Shown here: positions 17,375 to 26,256 of the stretch, piece by piece | How the letters are laid out: the number at the start of each line of letters is the position of its first letter | How positions within the stretch are numbered: position 1 is the stretch's first letter | NCBI GenBank assembly: GCA_016199125.1 | Contig: JACQHH010000199.1 | Span: 1 to 34,858, forward strand | Direction: 5' to 3' | Length of the DNA stretch: 34,858 nucleotides | Origin: Candidatus Lambdaproteobacteria bacterium | GTDB lineage: Bacteria > SAR324 > JACQKK01 | The notes under the pieces: generated by a model | The model's database searches: none | The model's input: only the letters and a program-made list of their open reading frames with translations | Told to the model about the DNA's origin: nothing | Position numbers and translations under genes: made by a program

Positions 17375-18466
17375 ATGACCCGCCGTGTCTACAATTTTGG
17401 CCCCGGCCCGGCCACGCTGCCCCTGCCCGTGATGGAGCGGGCGCGCGATGAATTCCTGGACTTCCAGGGCCTGGGCGCCTCGATCATCGAAATCAGCCAC
17501 CGCTCCAAGGAATTCGAGGCCCTGCTGGACCAGACCGACGCGCTGCTGCGCGAGTTGATGGAGATTCCCCAGGACTACGCCATCCTCTATGCCCATGGCG
17601 GCGGCCAGATGCAGTTTTCCATGGTGCCCATGAACCTCATGCGCTACCGGCCCGCGCGCAAGGCGCTGTACGTCGAGACGGGCGAATTCTCCAAGCGCGC
17701 CATCGAGGAGGCCCGGCGCTATGGCACGGTGGACGTGGTGGCCAGCAGCCGCGGGACGCGCTTCGACCGCATTCCTGAACTGGACCCGGCACGCATCGAT
17801 CCGGCCGCGTCCTATCTGCACATCACCACCAACAACACCATTTGCGGCACCCAATGGCGCGATGTTCCGGCGGCGGGCGATGTGCCCCTGGTGGGCGACG
17901 CCACCTCGGAGATCCTCTCGCGGCGCATCGACGTGCGGCGCTTTGGCGTGCTCTACGCGGGCGCGCAGAAGAATCTGGGGCCCGCGGGGCTGGCCGTGGT
18001 CATCGTGCGCCGGTCGCTGCTGGGCCACGAGCTGCCCGAGACGCCCAAGTTGCTCACCTACAAAGTGCTGGCCGACGACCATTCCCTGACCAACACCACC
18101 AACACCTTCTCGGTGTACATGTCCAAGCTGGTGCTGGAATGGCTCAAGACCCAGGGAGGCGTGCCGGCCATCGAGGTGCGCAACCAGCGCAAGGCGGCCA
18201 CATTGTATGCGATCCTCGACGCCTCGTCGTTCTACCGCGGCCATGCCCACACGCCGGACCGCTCGATCATGAACGTGACCTTCAACCTGCCCACGCCCGA
18301 GCTGGAGGCCCGCTTTCTGCGCGAGGCGGAGGCTCAGGGCCTCTATGCGCTCAAGGGCCACCGCGCCCTGGGCGGCGTGCGCGCCTCGCTTTACAACGCG
18401 ATGAGCGAGGACGGCGTGGCGGCCCTGGCCGACTTCATGCGCACCTTCGAGCAGCGCAACGGGTGA
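17375..18466 (+). CDS. serC: Phosphoserine aminotransferase SerC
   Basis: 363 residues, the family's usual length. It transfers the amino group from glutamate to 3-phosphohydroxypyruvate in serine synthesis and to the corresponding intermediate in pyridoxal phosphate synthesis. Visible features are YNFGPGPATLPLPVME, HRSKEFEALL, AHGGGQMQF, TTNNTICGTQW, DATSEILSR, and the PLP lysine Lys199 in YAGAQKNLGPAGL. The start at 17375 gives the canonical MTRRVYNFGPGPA; the track start adds 14 residues. No serA or serB is seen beside it; a GDSL esterase gene follows. Confidence 0.95.
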   Translation: MTRRVYNFGPGPATLPLPVMERARDEFLDFQGLGASIIEISHRSKEFEALLDQTDALLRELMEIPQDYAILYAHGGGQMQFSMVPMNLMRYRPARKALYVETGEFSKRAIEEARRYGTVDVVASSRGTRFDRIPELDPARIDPAASYLHITTNNTICGTQWRDVPAAGDVPLVGDATSEILSRRIDVRRFGVLYAGAQKNLGPAGLAVVIVRRSLLGHELPETPKLLTYKVLADDHSLTNTTNTFSVYMSKLVLEWLKTQGGVPAIEVRNQRKAATLYAILDASSFYRGHAHTPDRSIMNVTFNLPTPELEARFLREAEAQGLYALKGHRALGGVRASLYNAMSEDGVAALADFMRTFEQRNG

Positions 18467-18564
18467 GTCCGCGCCGCGCACCGATGGTTCCCACGGCCCT
18501 GCAGCGACCGCACTCCGCGAGACTTGCGCGCTCACGCCGCCGCCCGTTCCTGACCCGGCGGCGG

Positions 18565-19263
18565 ATGTCGGCCGCGCGGGAACTGCTGACGGTCTGGTGC
18601 GGACTGGCCCTGCTGCTGCTCGTGGCCTGCAAGACGCCGCCGGCCGGGGAGCAGGCGGCCCCCGCTCCGGCCGCGCCCGCGCCAGCCGCGGCGGCGGCGA
18701 CTGACGAGCCGCGGGTGATCGTGATGCTGGGCGACAGCCTCACGGCCGGGCTGGGCCTGCCGGAAGAACAAAGCTACCCGGCGCTCATTCAGCGCCGCCT
18801 GGACGAGGACGGCTACCCCTGGCGCGTAGTGAACGCCGGGGTCAGTGGTGACACCACGGCCGGCGGACTGGCGCGGCTGGATTGGGTGCTGCGCCAGCGC
18901 GTGGACGTGCTGCTGGTGGAGCTGGGCGCCAACGACGGGTTGCGAGGCCTGTCCACCAGCGCCATGCGCGACAACCTGGCGCGCATCATCGAGACGGCCC
19001 AGGCGCGTGACATTCGCGTGGTGTTGGCCGGCATGCGCATGCCCACCAACTACGGCACGGCCTACGGCAGCGACTTCGAGGCGGTCTACGCGGAGCTGGC
19101 GCGCACATACCAGGTTGCCCTGATTCCCTTCCTGCTGGAGGGCGTGGCGGCGCGCGGCGCATTGAATCAGGCCGACGGCATTCACCCCAACGCGGCAGGC
19201 GCGGCCATTGTGGCGGACACCGTGTGGCGCGCACTGCAGCCCATTGTGGCGGCCACGCGCTGA
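18565..19263 (+). CDS. tesA: TesA-like SGNH esterase/lysophospholipase, predicted lipoprotein
   Basis: 232 residues. A hydrophobic segment ending in the lipobox LLVAC (Cys near residue 23) predicts a lipoprotein, followed by an alanine/proline-rich linker. The SGNH hydrolase core has all blocks: MLGDSLTAGLG (nucleophile Ser), NAGVSGDTTAGG, ELGANDGLRG and the catalytic dyad DGIHPNAAG. The pattern matches TesA (acyl-CoA thioesterase I/protease I/lysophospholipase L1), which is usually periplasmic. ATG 18484 is an in-frame alternative adding 27 basic residues. It hydrolyses acyl esters in the envelope; the exact substrate cannot be told. Confidence 0.9.
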   Translation: MSAARELLTVWCGLALLLLVACKTPPAGEQAAPAPAAPAPAAAAATDEPRVIVMLGDSLTAGLGLPEEQSYPALIQRRLDEDGYPWRVVNAGVSGDTTAGGLARLDWVLRQRVDVLLVELGANDGLRGLSTSAMRDNLARIIETAQARDIRVVLAGMRMPTNYGTAYGSDFEAVYAELARTYQVALIPFLLEGVAARGALNQADGIHPNAAGAAIVADTVWRALQPIVAATR

Positions 19264-19300
19264 GCGCCCCGCCCGCGGTCCCGCACCATACGAGAGTTTC

Positions 19301-19801
19301 ATGGATCACAGCGCCTTTCAGGATCACATCCTGCCCATGGGGCATATTTGCTTCGGCTGCGGCGCGGACAACCCACATGGCATGCAGATCCGCAGCACGT
19401 GGGAGGAGGGCCAGGACGTGGCCACCTGCACCTGGCAGCCCAAGCCCCACCACTGCGGCGGCGAGGACTTCGTCAACGGCGGGGTGATCGCCACCGTCAT
19501 CGACTGCCATTCTTTCGGCACGGCCATCGCCTGGCTGTATCGCCTGGAGGGCCGGGCCATGGACAGCGCGCCGACCACCCACTGCGTCACCGCGTCGATG
19601 CACGTGGATTTTCTGCGCCCCACGCCCCTGGCGCAGCCGGTGATCCTGCGCGCCACGCCGCTGCGCGTGGAGGGGCGCCGGGTCACCGTGGCCTGTTCCG
19701 TGCGCTCCGGCGACGTGGAGACCGTGCGCTGCGAAGGCGTGTTCGTCCGCGTTTCAGCGGCCGCGGCGCGCGACCGCGGGAGATCGTCCGCCACCCGCTG
19801 A
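19301..19801 (+). CDS. PaaI-family hotdog thioesterase
   Basis: 166 residues beginning MDHSAFQDHILPMGHICFGC. The CFGCGADNPHGMQ segment followed by a hotdog fold (HHCGGEDFVNGGVIATVIDCH, then MHVDFLRPTPLAQPV and VACSVRSGD) is the pattern of PaaI/DUF4442-like acyl-CoA thioesterases. The catalytic acidic residue would lie in the central helix near VIDCH. It follows the TesA-like gene by 38 bases on the same strand, probably co-transcribed. Substrate unknown. Confidence 0.8.
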   Translation: MDHSAFQDHILPMGHICFGCGADNPHGMQIRSTWEEGQDVATCTWQPKPHHCGGEDFVNGGVIATVIDCHSFGTAIAWLYRLEGRAMDSAPTTHCVTASMHVDFLRPTPLAQPVILRATPLRVEGRRVTVACSVRSGDVETVRCEGVFVRVSAAAARDRGRSSATR

Positions 19802-19832
19802 CATGGCGCCGGAGCCCCTGCGCCGCGGGCGC

Positions 19833-19861
19833 TTTTCCGCATTGCGCAAGCAGTCTATAAT
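19833..19861 (+). promoter_or_regulatory. Promoter with perfect -10 and GC-rich discriminator
   Basis: A perfect TATAAT (19856-19861) with TTTTCC 17 bases before it is followed by GCGGGGC, a GC-rich discriminator of the kind found in growth-rate-controlled promoters. It would transcribe the 85-residue gene with a leader of about 110 bases. Confidence 0.5.
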
Positions 19862-19977
19862 GCGGGGCATTGCCGCGGGGCCTGGCGGCTCGCGCGGCGC
19901 AGACGCGCGCCCACCGTCACACCGCGCCCGCCTGAGGGCGCCGGGGCCGGCGTGCCGCGACCCCCGGGACCCCGGTC

Positions 19978-20235
19978 ATGACGCGATATCGGGTGGACTT
20001 CGACAGGCGCTGGATCATGGGACGCTGGGGCTTCACGGACCGCGTGTTCTATACCCTGGGCGGCGTGGAAGCCCCACCCAAGGGCCTCTCCAACGCTTGG
20101 GAGGTCAGCTTCAGGGGCAAGCCGCGCGATCTGGGCCTGTTGTTGCAGCAGCGCCTGCACATCGACTCCACGGACCAGTCCCAATTCGGCACCATCTTTG
20201 AAATCACGGAGCTCGACCGCCGGGCCGGCCCCTGA
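19978..20235 (+). CDS. Small hypothetical protein, 85 residues
   Basis: 85 residues rich in charged and aromatic residues, without a signal peptide or membrane segment (MTRYRVDFDRRWIMGRWGF at the start, FGTIFEITELDRR near the end). The composition looks like a folded cytoplasmic protein rather than a shadow ORF, and a promoter with a perfect -10 lies about 115 bases upstream. I do not recognise the family. No strong ribosome binding site is visible before the ATG. Confidence 0.55.
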   Translation: MTRYRVDFDRRWIMGRWGFTDRVFYTLGGVEAPPKGLSNAWEVSFRGKPRDLGLLLQQRLHIDSTDQSQFGTIFEITELDRRAGP

Positions 20236-20331
20236 CCGCTCCGCCGCGGGCCGCCGCCTGACCCCGGGATATCGTCCGGGTCGGTGCCGCCTGCCGCCGC
20301 CCCTCACCACGACGCCTTCGCCAAACGTTCC

Positions 20332-20988
20332 ATGACCCTGCCCGACCAGCACCCCCCCCTGCCTGCGCACGCCGCGCGCGGGGTATGCCGTGTGCCAGCC
20401 AACGCCCTGTTGCCGCCGGGTCCACTGAGCCGGCGCCCGGCCCGCCGCATGCTGCTCACCGTCGCGACCCTGAGCCTGGCCCTGGCCGTGCTGACCGGGG
20501 AACCGGCTCTGCCTGGCTTTGGCCGCGTCGCCGCGGCGACGCCCGACGCGCTGCTGAGCAAGTACGCCGGCACCTACAAGATCGAGGACTGGCCCCGGCT
20601 CGAGGCGCGCGGCCTGTTCCACTTCTTCTACCTGCACGCCAGCGGTCGCTTCCTGCTGGCGAGCTACTGGGCCGGCAATGAGAACAGCCGCATCGCCGGC
20701 CGCTGGCAAGTGGACGGCGAATGGATCACGCTGCGCGGCCAGGCGCACGTGGACACCAACCAGGGCCGCTGGAATGTGCCGTTCGAGCGCGCCTTCCGCA
20801 TCGGCATTGACAACGCCGGCTTCGAGCTGCGGCCACGGCTGGACAAGAATCGCTACGGCATGCTGGGCTGGCCCAACATCTACACCTTCTATCGCCCCGC
20901 CCTGGTGCCGAACCTGCCCAAGGGCGGCGTGCCCCAGGACGAGGCGGCGCTGCTGGCGCTGATCGACAAGCTGGCCGGCAGCCCCTGA
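20332..20988 (+). CDS. Predicted exported protein of unknown function
   Basis: About 218 residues. A basic stretch (SRRPARR) precedes a hydrophobic segment (MLLTVATLSLALAVL) and a probable cleavage site near RVAAATPDA, so it is probably exported. The mature part is rich in tryptophan and tyrosine (KYAGTYKIEDWPRLEARG, FHFFYLHASGRFLLASYW, GRWQVDGEWITLRG) with repeated beta-strand patterns, suggesting a small beta-barrel or lipocalin-like fold; this is inference. The true start could be 20284, 20332 or 20449; I chose 20332 so that the basic n-region is kept. No ribosome binding site decides it. Confidence 0.6.
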   Translation: MTLPDQHPPLPAHAARGVCRVPANALLPPGPLSRRPARRMLLTVATLSLALAVLTGEPALPGFGRVAAATPDALLSKYAGTYKIEDWPRLEARGLFHFFYLHASGRFLLASYWAGNENSRIAGRWQVDGEWITLRGQAHVDTNQGRWNVPFERAFRIGIDNAGFELRPRLDKNRYGMLGWPNIYTFYRPALVPNLPKGGVPQDEAALLALIDKLAGSP

Positions 20989-21073
20989 GCCTGCGGCATT
21001 CCGGACCCCATAGGCGGCCGGCGCCGCACCACGGCGCCACCGTGCCTGACCACCCCCCAACCCCTGGAGTTCC

Positions 21074-21859
21074 ATGACCGACCCCATTCTCTACGAGGTG
21101 CGCGACGGCGCCGCCTGGATCACCTTCAACAGCCCCAGCAACCACAATGCGCTCACGGACGCCTTCACGGCGGGCTTCGAGCGGGCCGTCCAGCGCGCCA
21201 TCGGCGACGATGCGGCGCGGGCCATCGTGCTGGCCGGCGTGGGCAAGACCTTCTGCGCCGGCGCGGACCTGAAGAACGCCGGCGGCAGCAATGTGGGCCG
21301 CCCCGGGGCCAAGGGCGGGCACCCGCCCTTTCCCAATACGTTGCTCACCTTGTGGAACAGCCCCAAGCCGGTGATCGGCCGCGTGCAGGGCAATGCCTGG
21401 GGCGGCGGGCTGGGCGTGGTCGCCTCCTGCGACTACGTGATCATGGCCGAAGGCACGCGCTTCGCGTTCACGGAGGTGCGCCTGGGGCTGATTCCCGCGG
21501 TGATCTCGGTGTTCTGTTCGCGCAAGATGCCCTACACCCACGTCGCGCCGATGATGCTCACGGGTCAGCGCTTCGATGCGCGGCGGGCCTTCGAGCTGGG
21601 CCTGGCCCACGAAGTGGTGCCCGAGGCCAGGCTGGACGAGCGCGTGCAGGCCATCGTCAACGACGTGCGCGAATGTGGGCCGCAGGCCGTGGCGGAGGTG
21701 CGCAAGCTGCTGCGCGCGGTGACCACCCACAGCGTGGAGGAGGGCTTGCACTACGCCGAGGACGCCATCGCGCGGCTGTTCAAATCCGCCGAGGGCTCCG
21801 AGGGCATGGCCGCCTTCAACGCCAAGCGCAAGCCCGCCTGGGCGCCGCCGGCACGGTAG
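21074..21859 (+). CDS. Enoyl-CoA hydratase/isomerase family protein
   Basis: 261 residues with the crotonase fold. The CoA-binding and oxyanion-hole segments are visible: GKTFCAGADLK near residue 57-67 and GNAWGGGLGVVASCDYVI near 104-121. The catalytic glutamate lies in FTEVRLGLIPAVIS, as in hydratases. GGAG sits five bases before the ATG. It could act in fatty-acid, branched-chain amino acid or other acyl-CoA breakdown; no neighbouring pathway genes decide this, though a CoA-transferase of class III lies 4.6 kb downstream. Confidence 0.9.
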   Translation: MTDPILYEVRDGAAWITFNSPSNHNALTDAFTAGFERAVQRAIGDDAARAIVLAGVGKTFCAGADLKNAGGSNVGRPGAKGGHPPFPNTLLTLWNSPKPVIGRVQGNAWGGGLGVVASCDYVIMAEGTRFAFTEVRLGLIPAVISVFCSRKMPYTHVAPMMLTGQRFDARRAFELGLAHEVVPEARLDERVQAIVNDVRECGPQAVAEVRKLLRAVTTHSVEEGLHYAEDAIARLFKSAEGSEGMAAFNAKRKPAWAPPAR

Positions 21860-21897
21860 CGCTGGCCACCTCGCCCCGTGCGAGGAATGGCCGCACC

Positions 21898-21965
21898 GGC
21901 CCGCTCGCGCGCAAGGTCGTGGCCCGGGCGCGGCCCGCTCGCGCGCAAGGTCGTGGCCCGGGCGC
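21898..21965. repeat. Perfect tandem duplication of a 34-bp unit
   Basis: Two identical, adjacent 34-base copies, each GGCCCGCTCGCG...CCCGGGCGC, lie at 21898-21931 and 21932-21965, followed by the first six bases of a third copy. They fill the convergent gap between the enoyl-CoA hydratase and pgi. Perfect identity suggests a recent duplication. Each unit can fold on itself through its GGCCC/GGGCC ends. Confidence 0.9.
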
Positions 21966-21992
21966 GGCCCGTTGCGCGGGGCGCGGCCAGGC

Positions 21993-23627
21993 TCAGCGCA
22001 GCCCGGCGGCCTTGAGCAGAGCCGGCCCGATGGGGTCCTGCGCCTCGCCGCCGGCCGGTGCCTTGCCGGCCATGTGCGCCAGCAGGCGCGTGGCCAGCAC
22101 CTTGCCCAGTTGGACGCCCTCCTGGTCGAAGGAGTTGATGTTCCAGATCAGCCCCTGGAACGCGACCTTGGCCTCGTAGAAGGACAGCAGGGCGCCCAGC
22201 GTGCGGGGCGTCAGCCGATCCGCCATGAGGATGGAATTGGGCCGGTTCCCCGGAAAGAAGCGGTTGGGGTTGGCGCTGTCCTGGCCCGTGGCCAGGGCCT
22301 GGGCCTGGGCCAGCAGGTTGGCCAGCAGCTTTTGCTGGCTGGAGGTGCCTTCCACCTGCAAATCCTCACCGTACTGGCTCTGCCGCAGCCCGATGAACTC
22401 GCACGGGACCACGGTGGGGCTCTGGTGGATGAGCTGATAGAAGGCGTGCTGGCCATTGGTGCCGGGCTCGCCCCACACGATGGGCCCCGTGTCGAAATCC
22501 ACGAGCGCCCCGTGCCGCGTGACGCCCTTGCCGTTGCTCTCCATGTCCAGTTGCTGCAGATGCGCCGCAAAGCGGATCAGCGCCTGGCTGTAGGGCAGCA
22601 CGGCCAGCGTGGGCAGACGCAGGAAGTTGCGGTTCCAGATGCCCAGCAGCGCCGCCAGCAGGGGCAGATTCTCCCGCGGCTCCGGGGTCAGCGCGGCCAG
22701 ATCCATTTCGCGCGCCCCGCGCAGCAGATCGTGCATCTGGTCGTAGCCCAGGGCAAAGCCCAGGGGCACCGCGCCCACCATGGACGTGGCGCTGTAGCGC
22801 CCCCCGATGTAGTCGAACATGTGGAACGCGCGCAGGTAGTGCTGCGGATCGTCCATGGGGCTGCCGGCGCCCGTGACGCAGAGCATGTGCCGGGCGGGCT
22901 TCAGCCCGGCCTTCTTCAGCGCCGCGCGCACCAGGGTTTCGTTGGTGCGGGTCTCGAGCGTGGTGCCGCTCTTGGAGACCACGTTGACCAGGGTGTGGGC
23001 CAGGTTCAGCCCGCGCAGCACCTGGGCCGCATCGTCCGGATCCACGTTGGAAATGAAGTGCACCCGCCGGCCCTGGCGCAGGAAAGGCTGCAGCGCCAGG
23101 TACAGCGCCCGCGGCCCCAGGTCCGAGCCGCCGATGCCCACGTGCACCAGATCGCTGAAGGGCGCGCCGTCCGGCGCCCGCACCTCGCCCTGCTCCAGCT
23201 CCTTGAGGAAGATGCGCAGGCGCTCCAATTGCGTGCGCGCGTTGGCCACCGCGTCCGCCGTGGCGGGCCAGGGGTGCGGATCGGGCAATTCTTCAACCAC
23301 GTTGCGGCTGGCAAAATGCAACACACGCCGGTTCTCGCTCTCGTGCCCCTCGATGCGGTTGAGGGGCTCGCCGGCCAGCAACATCTCGAAACGCTGCAAC
23401 ACCGCCGTTTCGCGCGCCAGCGCGCTCAGGGCCTTGAGCACCGCTTCGTTCACCCGCTGGGTGGCATACAGCAGTGACCAGCCGGCCGCCTCGGCGCGCA
23501 GCGCCCCGATGCGCGCTGCATCCAGCACGCCGGGCTCGGTGAGGTCGGGCGCGTTGCCGGCCAGCTTGCGCAGCGTGCGAAAGGCGGGTGCGGCGGTGAA
23601 GTCTCGGCCGGGCAGGGGGGTGGACAT
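21993..23627 (-). CDS. pgi: Glucose-6-phosphate isomerase
   Basis: 544 residues, the usual length. It interconverts glucose-6-phosphate and fructose-6-phosphate. Signatures are VHVGIGGSDLGPRALY near residue 157-170, SKSGTTLETRTNE, the catalytic glutamate in GEPGTNGQHAFYQLIHQ and the C-terminal QEGVQLGKVLATRLL. The start is firmly set by AAGGAGG six bases upstream of the ATG, among the strongest ribosome binding sites in the window. It is convergent with the enoyl-CoA hydratase and divergent from the SpoT-like gene. Confidence 0.96.
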   Translation of the reverse strand: MSTPLPGRDFTAAPAFRTLRKLAGNAPDLTEPGVLDAARIGALRAEAAGWSLLYATQRVNEAVLKALSALARETAVLQRFEMLLAGEPLNRIEGHESENRRVLHFASRNVVEELPDPHPWPATADAVANARTQLERLRIFLKELEQGEVRAPDGAPFSDLVHVGIGGSDLGPRALYLALQPFLRQGRRVHFISNVDPDDAAQVLRGLNLAHTLVNVVSKSGTTLETRTNETLVRAALKKAGLKPARHMLCVTGAGSPMDDPQHYLRAFHMFDYIGGRYSATSMVGAVPLGFALGYDQMHDLLRGAREMDLAALTPEPRENLPLLAALLGIWNRNFLRLPTLAVLPYSQALIRFAAHLQQLDMESNGKGVTRHGALVDFDTGPIVWGEPGTNGQHAFYQLIHQSPTVVPCEFIGLRQSQYGEDLQVEGTSSQQKLLANLLAQAQALATGQDSANPNRFFPGNRPNSILMADRLTPRTLGALLSFYEAKVAFQGLIWNINSFDQEGVQLGKVLATRLLAHMAGKAPAGGEAQDPIGPALLKAAGLR

Positions 23628-23991
23628 GGCAAGCCTCCTTGGGCAATGGACTCCGGGTGCAACGGCGGCAGAGCGCCATCCAGGGCAGTCCCGCCCCGAT
23701 GCACGCGCTCCTCTTTCCCATTATCCTCGCTCCGCCCGGCGCCGCAACCAGGGCGAGTTGTGATCGCCCGCGATTCATACTAGGTATATAATGTGGTGCG
23801 GGGTGTGCGAGCCCGACATGTCGTTGCGGGATCAGAGACGGAACCCGCGTCGTCCGACGCGGCGAAACCAGCGCGTGCAAACCCGTTTGCCGTTGCGGTA
23901 GGGCCAACCGCCAGCGGGGGATGGCGGTCGCTCTGCGCGCCGGTGCAGCGTCCCCCGCCCACGTTTGAACTCCACCGGACGGGACCGATCC
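23628..23991. other. Divergent intergenic region between pgi and the SpoT-like gene
   Basis: About 360 bases. It contains the pgi ribosome binding site, a small AT-rich island at 23770-23795 with a -10-like TATAAT and the inverted repeat ATAC-TAG-GTAT, and then about 200 bases of leader before the SpoT-like gene. No ORF in it is convincing. Confidence 0.5.
23787..23792 (+). promoter_or_regulatory. -10 box (TATAAT) upstream of the SpoT-like gene
   Basis: A perfect TATAAT lies in the only AT-rich patch of the region. No good -35 sits 16-18 bases before it; TTGTGA is 23 bases away. Transcription from here would leave a 190-base leader. Confidence 0.4.
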
Positions 23992-26256
23992 ATGCCGGAC
24001 CATCTCACGAGCGGACAGGACCCGCAGCCCGGCCCCGGCGACGCGGCGGCCCCGCGCGCGACAACGGTGACATCCGCGCCAGAGGGTCAAGGCGCGCCCG
24101 GCGACCCGATCTACCTGCAGCAGGAGCGCCTGCGGCGCGCCATCCTGGACCACTTTCCCCGCGACACCACGGAAAATGTCTCGCGCCTGGAAATGGCCAT
24201 CGCCGACGCCGCGGAGCACCACAAGGGTCAGTTCCGCAAGTCCGGGGAGCCCGTGATCATGCATCCCCTGCGCGTGGCCCTGCTGGCCAGCGAAGCGGGG
24301 CTGGACCTGGAGGCGGTGATCATCGCCCTGCTGCACGACGTCGTAGAGGACACGCCCGTCACCAAGGCCCAGGTGCAGCGGCGCTACGGCAAAGGCGTGG
24401 CCCAGGCCGTGGACGGCCTGACCAAGGTGGCCACGTCCACGCGCCAGGGCCTGGGCCGCGAGTCCATCGACACCTACCGCAAGCTGCTCAGCTCCACCGT
24501 GCGCGACATTCGCACGCTGCAGGTCAAGATCTTCGACCGCCTGGACAACATGCGCGACCTGGGCTTTCTGTCCCGGGAGCGGCAGCGGCGCATCAGCATG
24601 GAGACCTTCAACGTTTACGTGCCCATGGCCCAGCGCATGGGTCTGATGGACATCAGCCGCGAGCTGACCACGCTGTGCTTCCGCTACCTCTACCCCAAGC
24701 GCTTCAAGCAGACCCTGGAACAACTCAAGCAGTGCGTGCGCCAGGAAAAGCGCACGGTGACCGCCCTGCGCAACACGTTGAGCACGGCCCTGACGGAGTT
24801 CGGCCTGCGGCGCTTCCGCGTAGAGCCGCGCTACGCCGACGTGTCGGACTTCATCGTGGAGCGCGAGCCGCCGACCCGGGCGCTGCAGGGCTTTTCGGCG
24901 GTGGTCTCCTCGTCCCGCGACTGTTACGTGGCCGTGGGTGCGCTGCACACCAAGTACCGCGCCGTGCCGCACAGCATTCGCGACTACATCAGCAATCCCA
25001 AGCCCAACCGCTACCAGGCCCTGGAGTCGGAAATCTTCATCGGCAACAAGCCGGTGTCCATCTGGGCCTATTCGGCCGAGATGGAGGCTGTGAACCGCTC
25101 GGGCATCCTGGTCAACTGGAACAAGAGCCGCCACGAGCTGTCCAAGTACTACAAGAGCTACGTGGAGCTGATCGACCAGTACGACACCGGGCAGGAACTG
25201 CGCATGGAGGACGTGCTGCGGCACGCCCAGCTCGAATCGTTGCAGACGTTCACGCCCAAAGGCAATCTGCTGACCTTTCCCCACGAAGCCACCGTGCTGG
25301 ACTTCGCCTTCGCCATCCACACCGATCTGGGGCTGCAATGCTGTGGGGCTATCGTGGCCGGCACGGACGCCGCGCCGTTCGATGCGCTGGTGGATGGGGC
25401 CATGGTGGAGGTGCTCACCGATCCTGGTGTCTCGCCCACGCCCGAGTGGCTGGAACATGTGCGCACGACCAAGGCGCGCCTAGCCATCCGGCGCTTCCTG
25501 AGGACCCAGGCCCTGTCCCGCGCGGAGGAGGTGGGGCGCCGCCTGCTCGACGTGGAGGTGCGGCGGCTGGACAAGGACAGCGATTCGCTGCTGGCCGACC
25601 GCCGCTTCCGCACCGCGCTCAAGGAGAGCCGGCTGGATCTGCCGCGCTTCTACCAGCAGATCGGCACGGGCATCCTGCGGGCGCGTACCTTCCTGCTGGA
25701 GCACAACCTGATTTCCAAGAAGGAGGCGGCGCATCTCACCGGGGAAGATCGCTCGCTGCTGCAGCGCTACCTGGCGCCCATGTTCCGGGCCAGCCACGAT
25801 CCCGACCTGTGGATTCCCGAGCAGGGCAACGAATTCATCCAGCTTGCGCGCTGTTGCTCGCCATTGCGCGGCGATGCCATCGTGGGCGTGCAGGGCGCGC
25901 AGATGCTCACCGTCCACCGCACCATGTGCCCGGAACTGGAGGCCGTGCCCGCCGACCGCCTGCTCTCCGTGGACTGGGAGCAGGTCGAGGACAAAACGGC
26001 TTATCACCTGAAGATCGTGGCGGAGGATCGGCTGGGGCTGATCTACAAGATCGGCAAGGTGATGCGCAGGCTGAAGGTCAACATCAAGGACCTGCACACG
26101 GACCGCGAGGCCGACCGGGACGGCCTGGCCGAAATCAACATCGTGCTGGAACCCATCACGGCCAAAACCTACACCAAGGTGGTCTCGCGCCTGCGCGGAA
26201 TCAAGGAGGTGGTCAAGCTCATCGACGGGCGCAGCTATTGGGTGGGCAGCACCTGA
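23992..26256 (+). CDS. spoT: RelA/SpoT-family protein: ppGpp hydrolase with degenerate synthetase
   Basis: 754 residues in long RSH architecture. The HD hydrolase is intact: RKSGEPVIMHPL (His91), LLHDVVEDT (His115, Asp116, Glu119, Asp120) and KIFDRLDNMRDL (Asp182). The region matching the synthetase (about 270-380) keeps DCYVAVGALHTKY and DYISNPKPNRYQ but lacks catalytic residues: the aspartate-bearing motif reads ALQGFSAV, YQSLHT reads YQALES, and the ExQIRT glutamate motif reads SIWAYS. TGS (about 417-470), the cysteine motif LARCCSPLRGDAIVG and a C-terminal ACT domain follow. It probably hydrolyses but does not make (p)ppGpp. ATG 23992 is chosen over TTG 23965. Confidence 0.92.
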   Translation: MPDHLTSGQDPQPGPGDAAAPRATTVTSAPEGQGAPGDPIYLQQERLRRAILDHFPRDTTENVSRLEMAIADAAEHHKGQFRKSGEPVIMHPLRVALLASEAGLDLEAVIIALLHDVVEDTPVTKAQVQRRYGKGVAQAVDGLTKVATSTRQGLGRESIDTYRKLLSSTVRDIRTLQVKIFDRLDNMRDLGFLSRERQRRISMETFNVYVPMAQRMGLMDISRELTTLCFRYLYPKRFKQTLEQLKQCVRQEKRTVTALRNTLSTALTEFGLRRFRVEPRYADVSDFIVEREPPTRALQGFSAVVSSSRDCYVAVGALHTKYRAVPHSIRDYISNPKPNRYQALESEIFIGNKPVSIWAYSAEMEAVNRSGILVNWNKSRHELSKYYKSYVELIDQYDTGQELRMEDVLRHAQLESLQTFTPKGNLLTFPHEATVLDFAFAIHTDLGLQCCGAIVAGTDAAPFDALVDGAMVEVLTDPGVSPTPEWLEHVRTTKARLAIRRFLRTQALSRAEEVGRRLLDVEVRRLDKDSDSLLADRRFRTALKESRLDLPRFYQQIGTGILRARTFLLEHNLISKKEAAHLTGEDRSLLQRYLAPMFRASHDPDLWIPEQGNEFIQLARCCSPLRGDAIVGVQGAQMLTVHRTMCPELEAVPADRLLSVDWEQVEDKTAYHLKIVAEDRLGLIYKIGKVMRRLKVNIKDLHTDREADRDGLAEINIVLEPITAKTYTKVVSRLRGIKEVVKLIDGRSYWVGST

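Noticed and set aside
23293-25458. 721-codon minus-strand ORF opposite the SpoT-like gene
   Set aside because: Antisense to conserved domains, with His/Gln/Gly-rich shadow composition.
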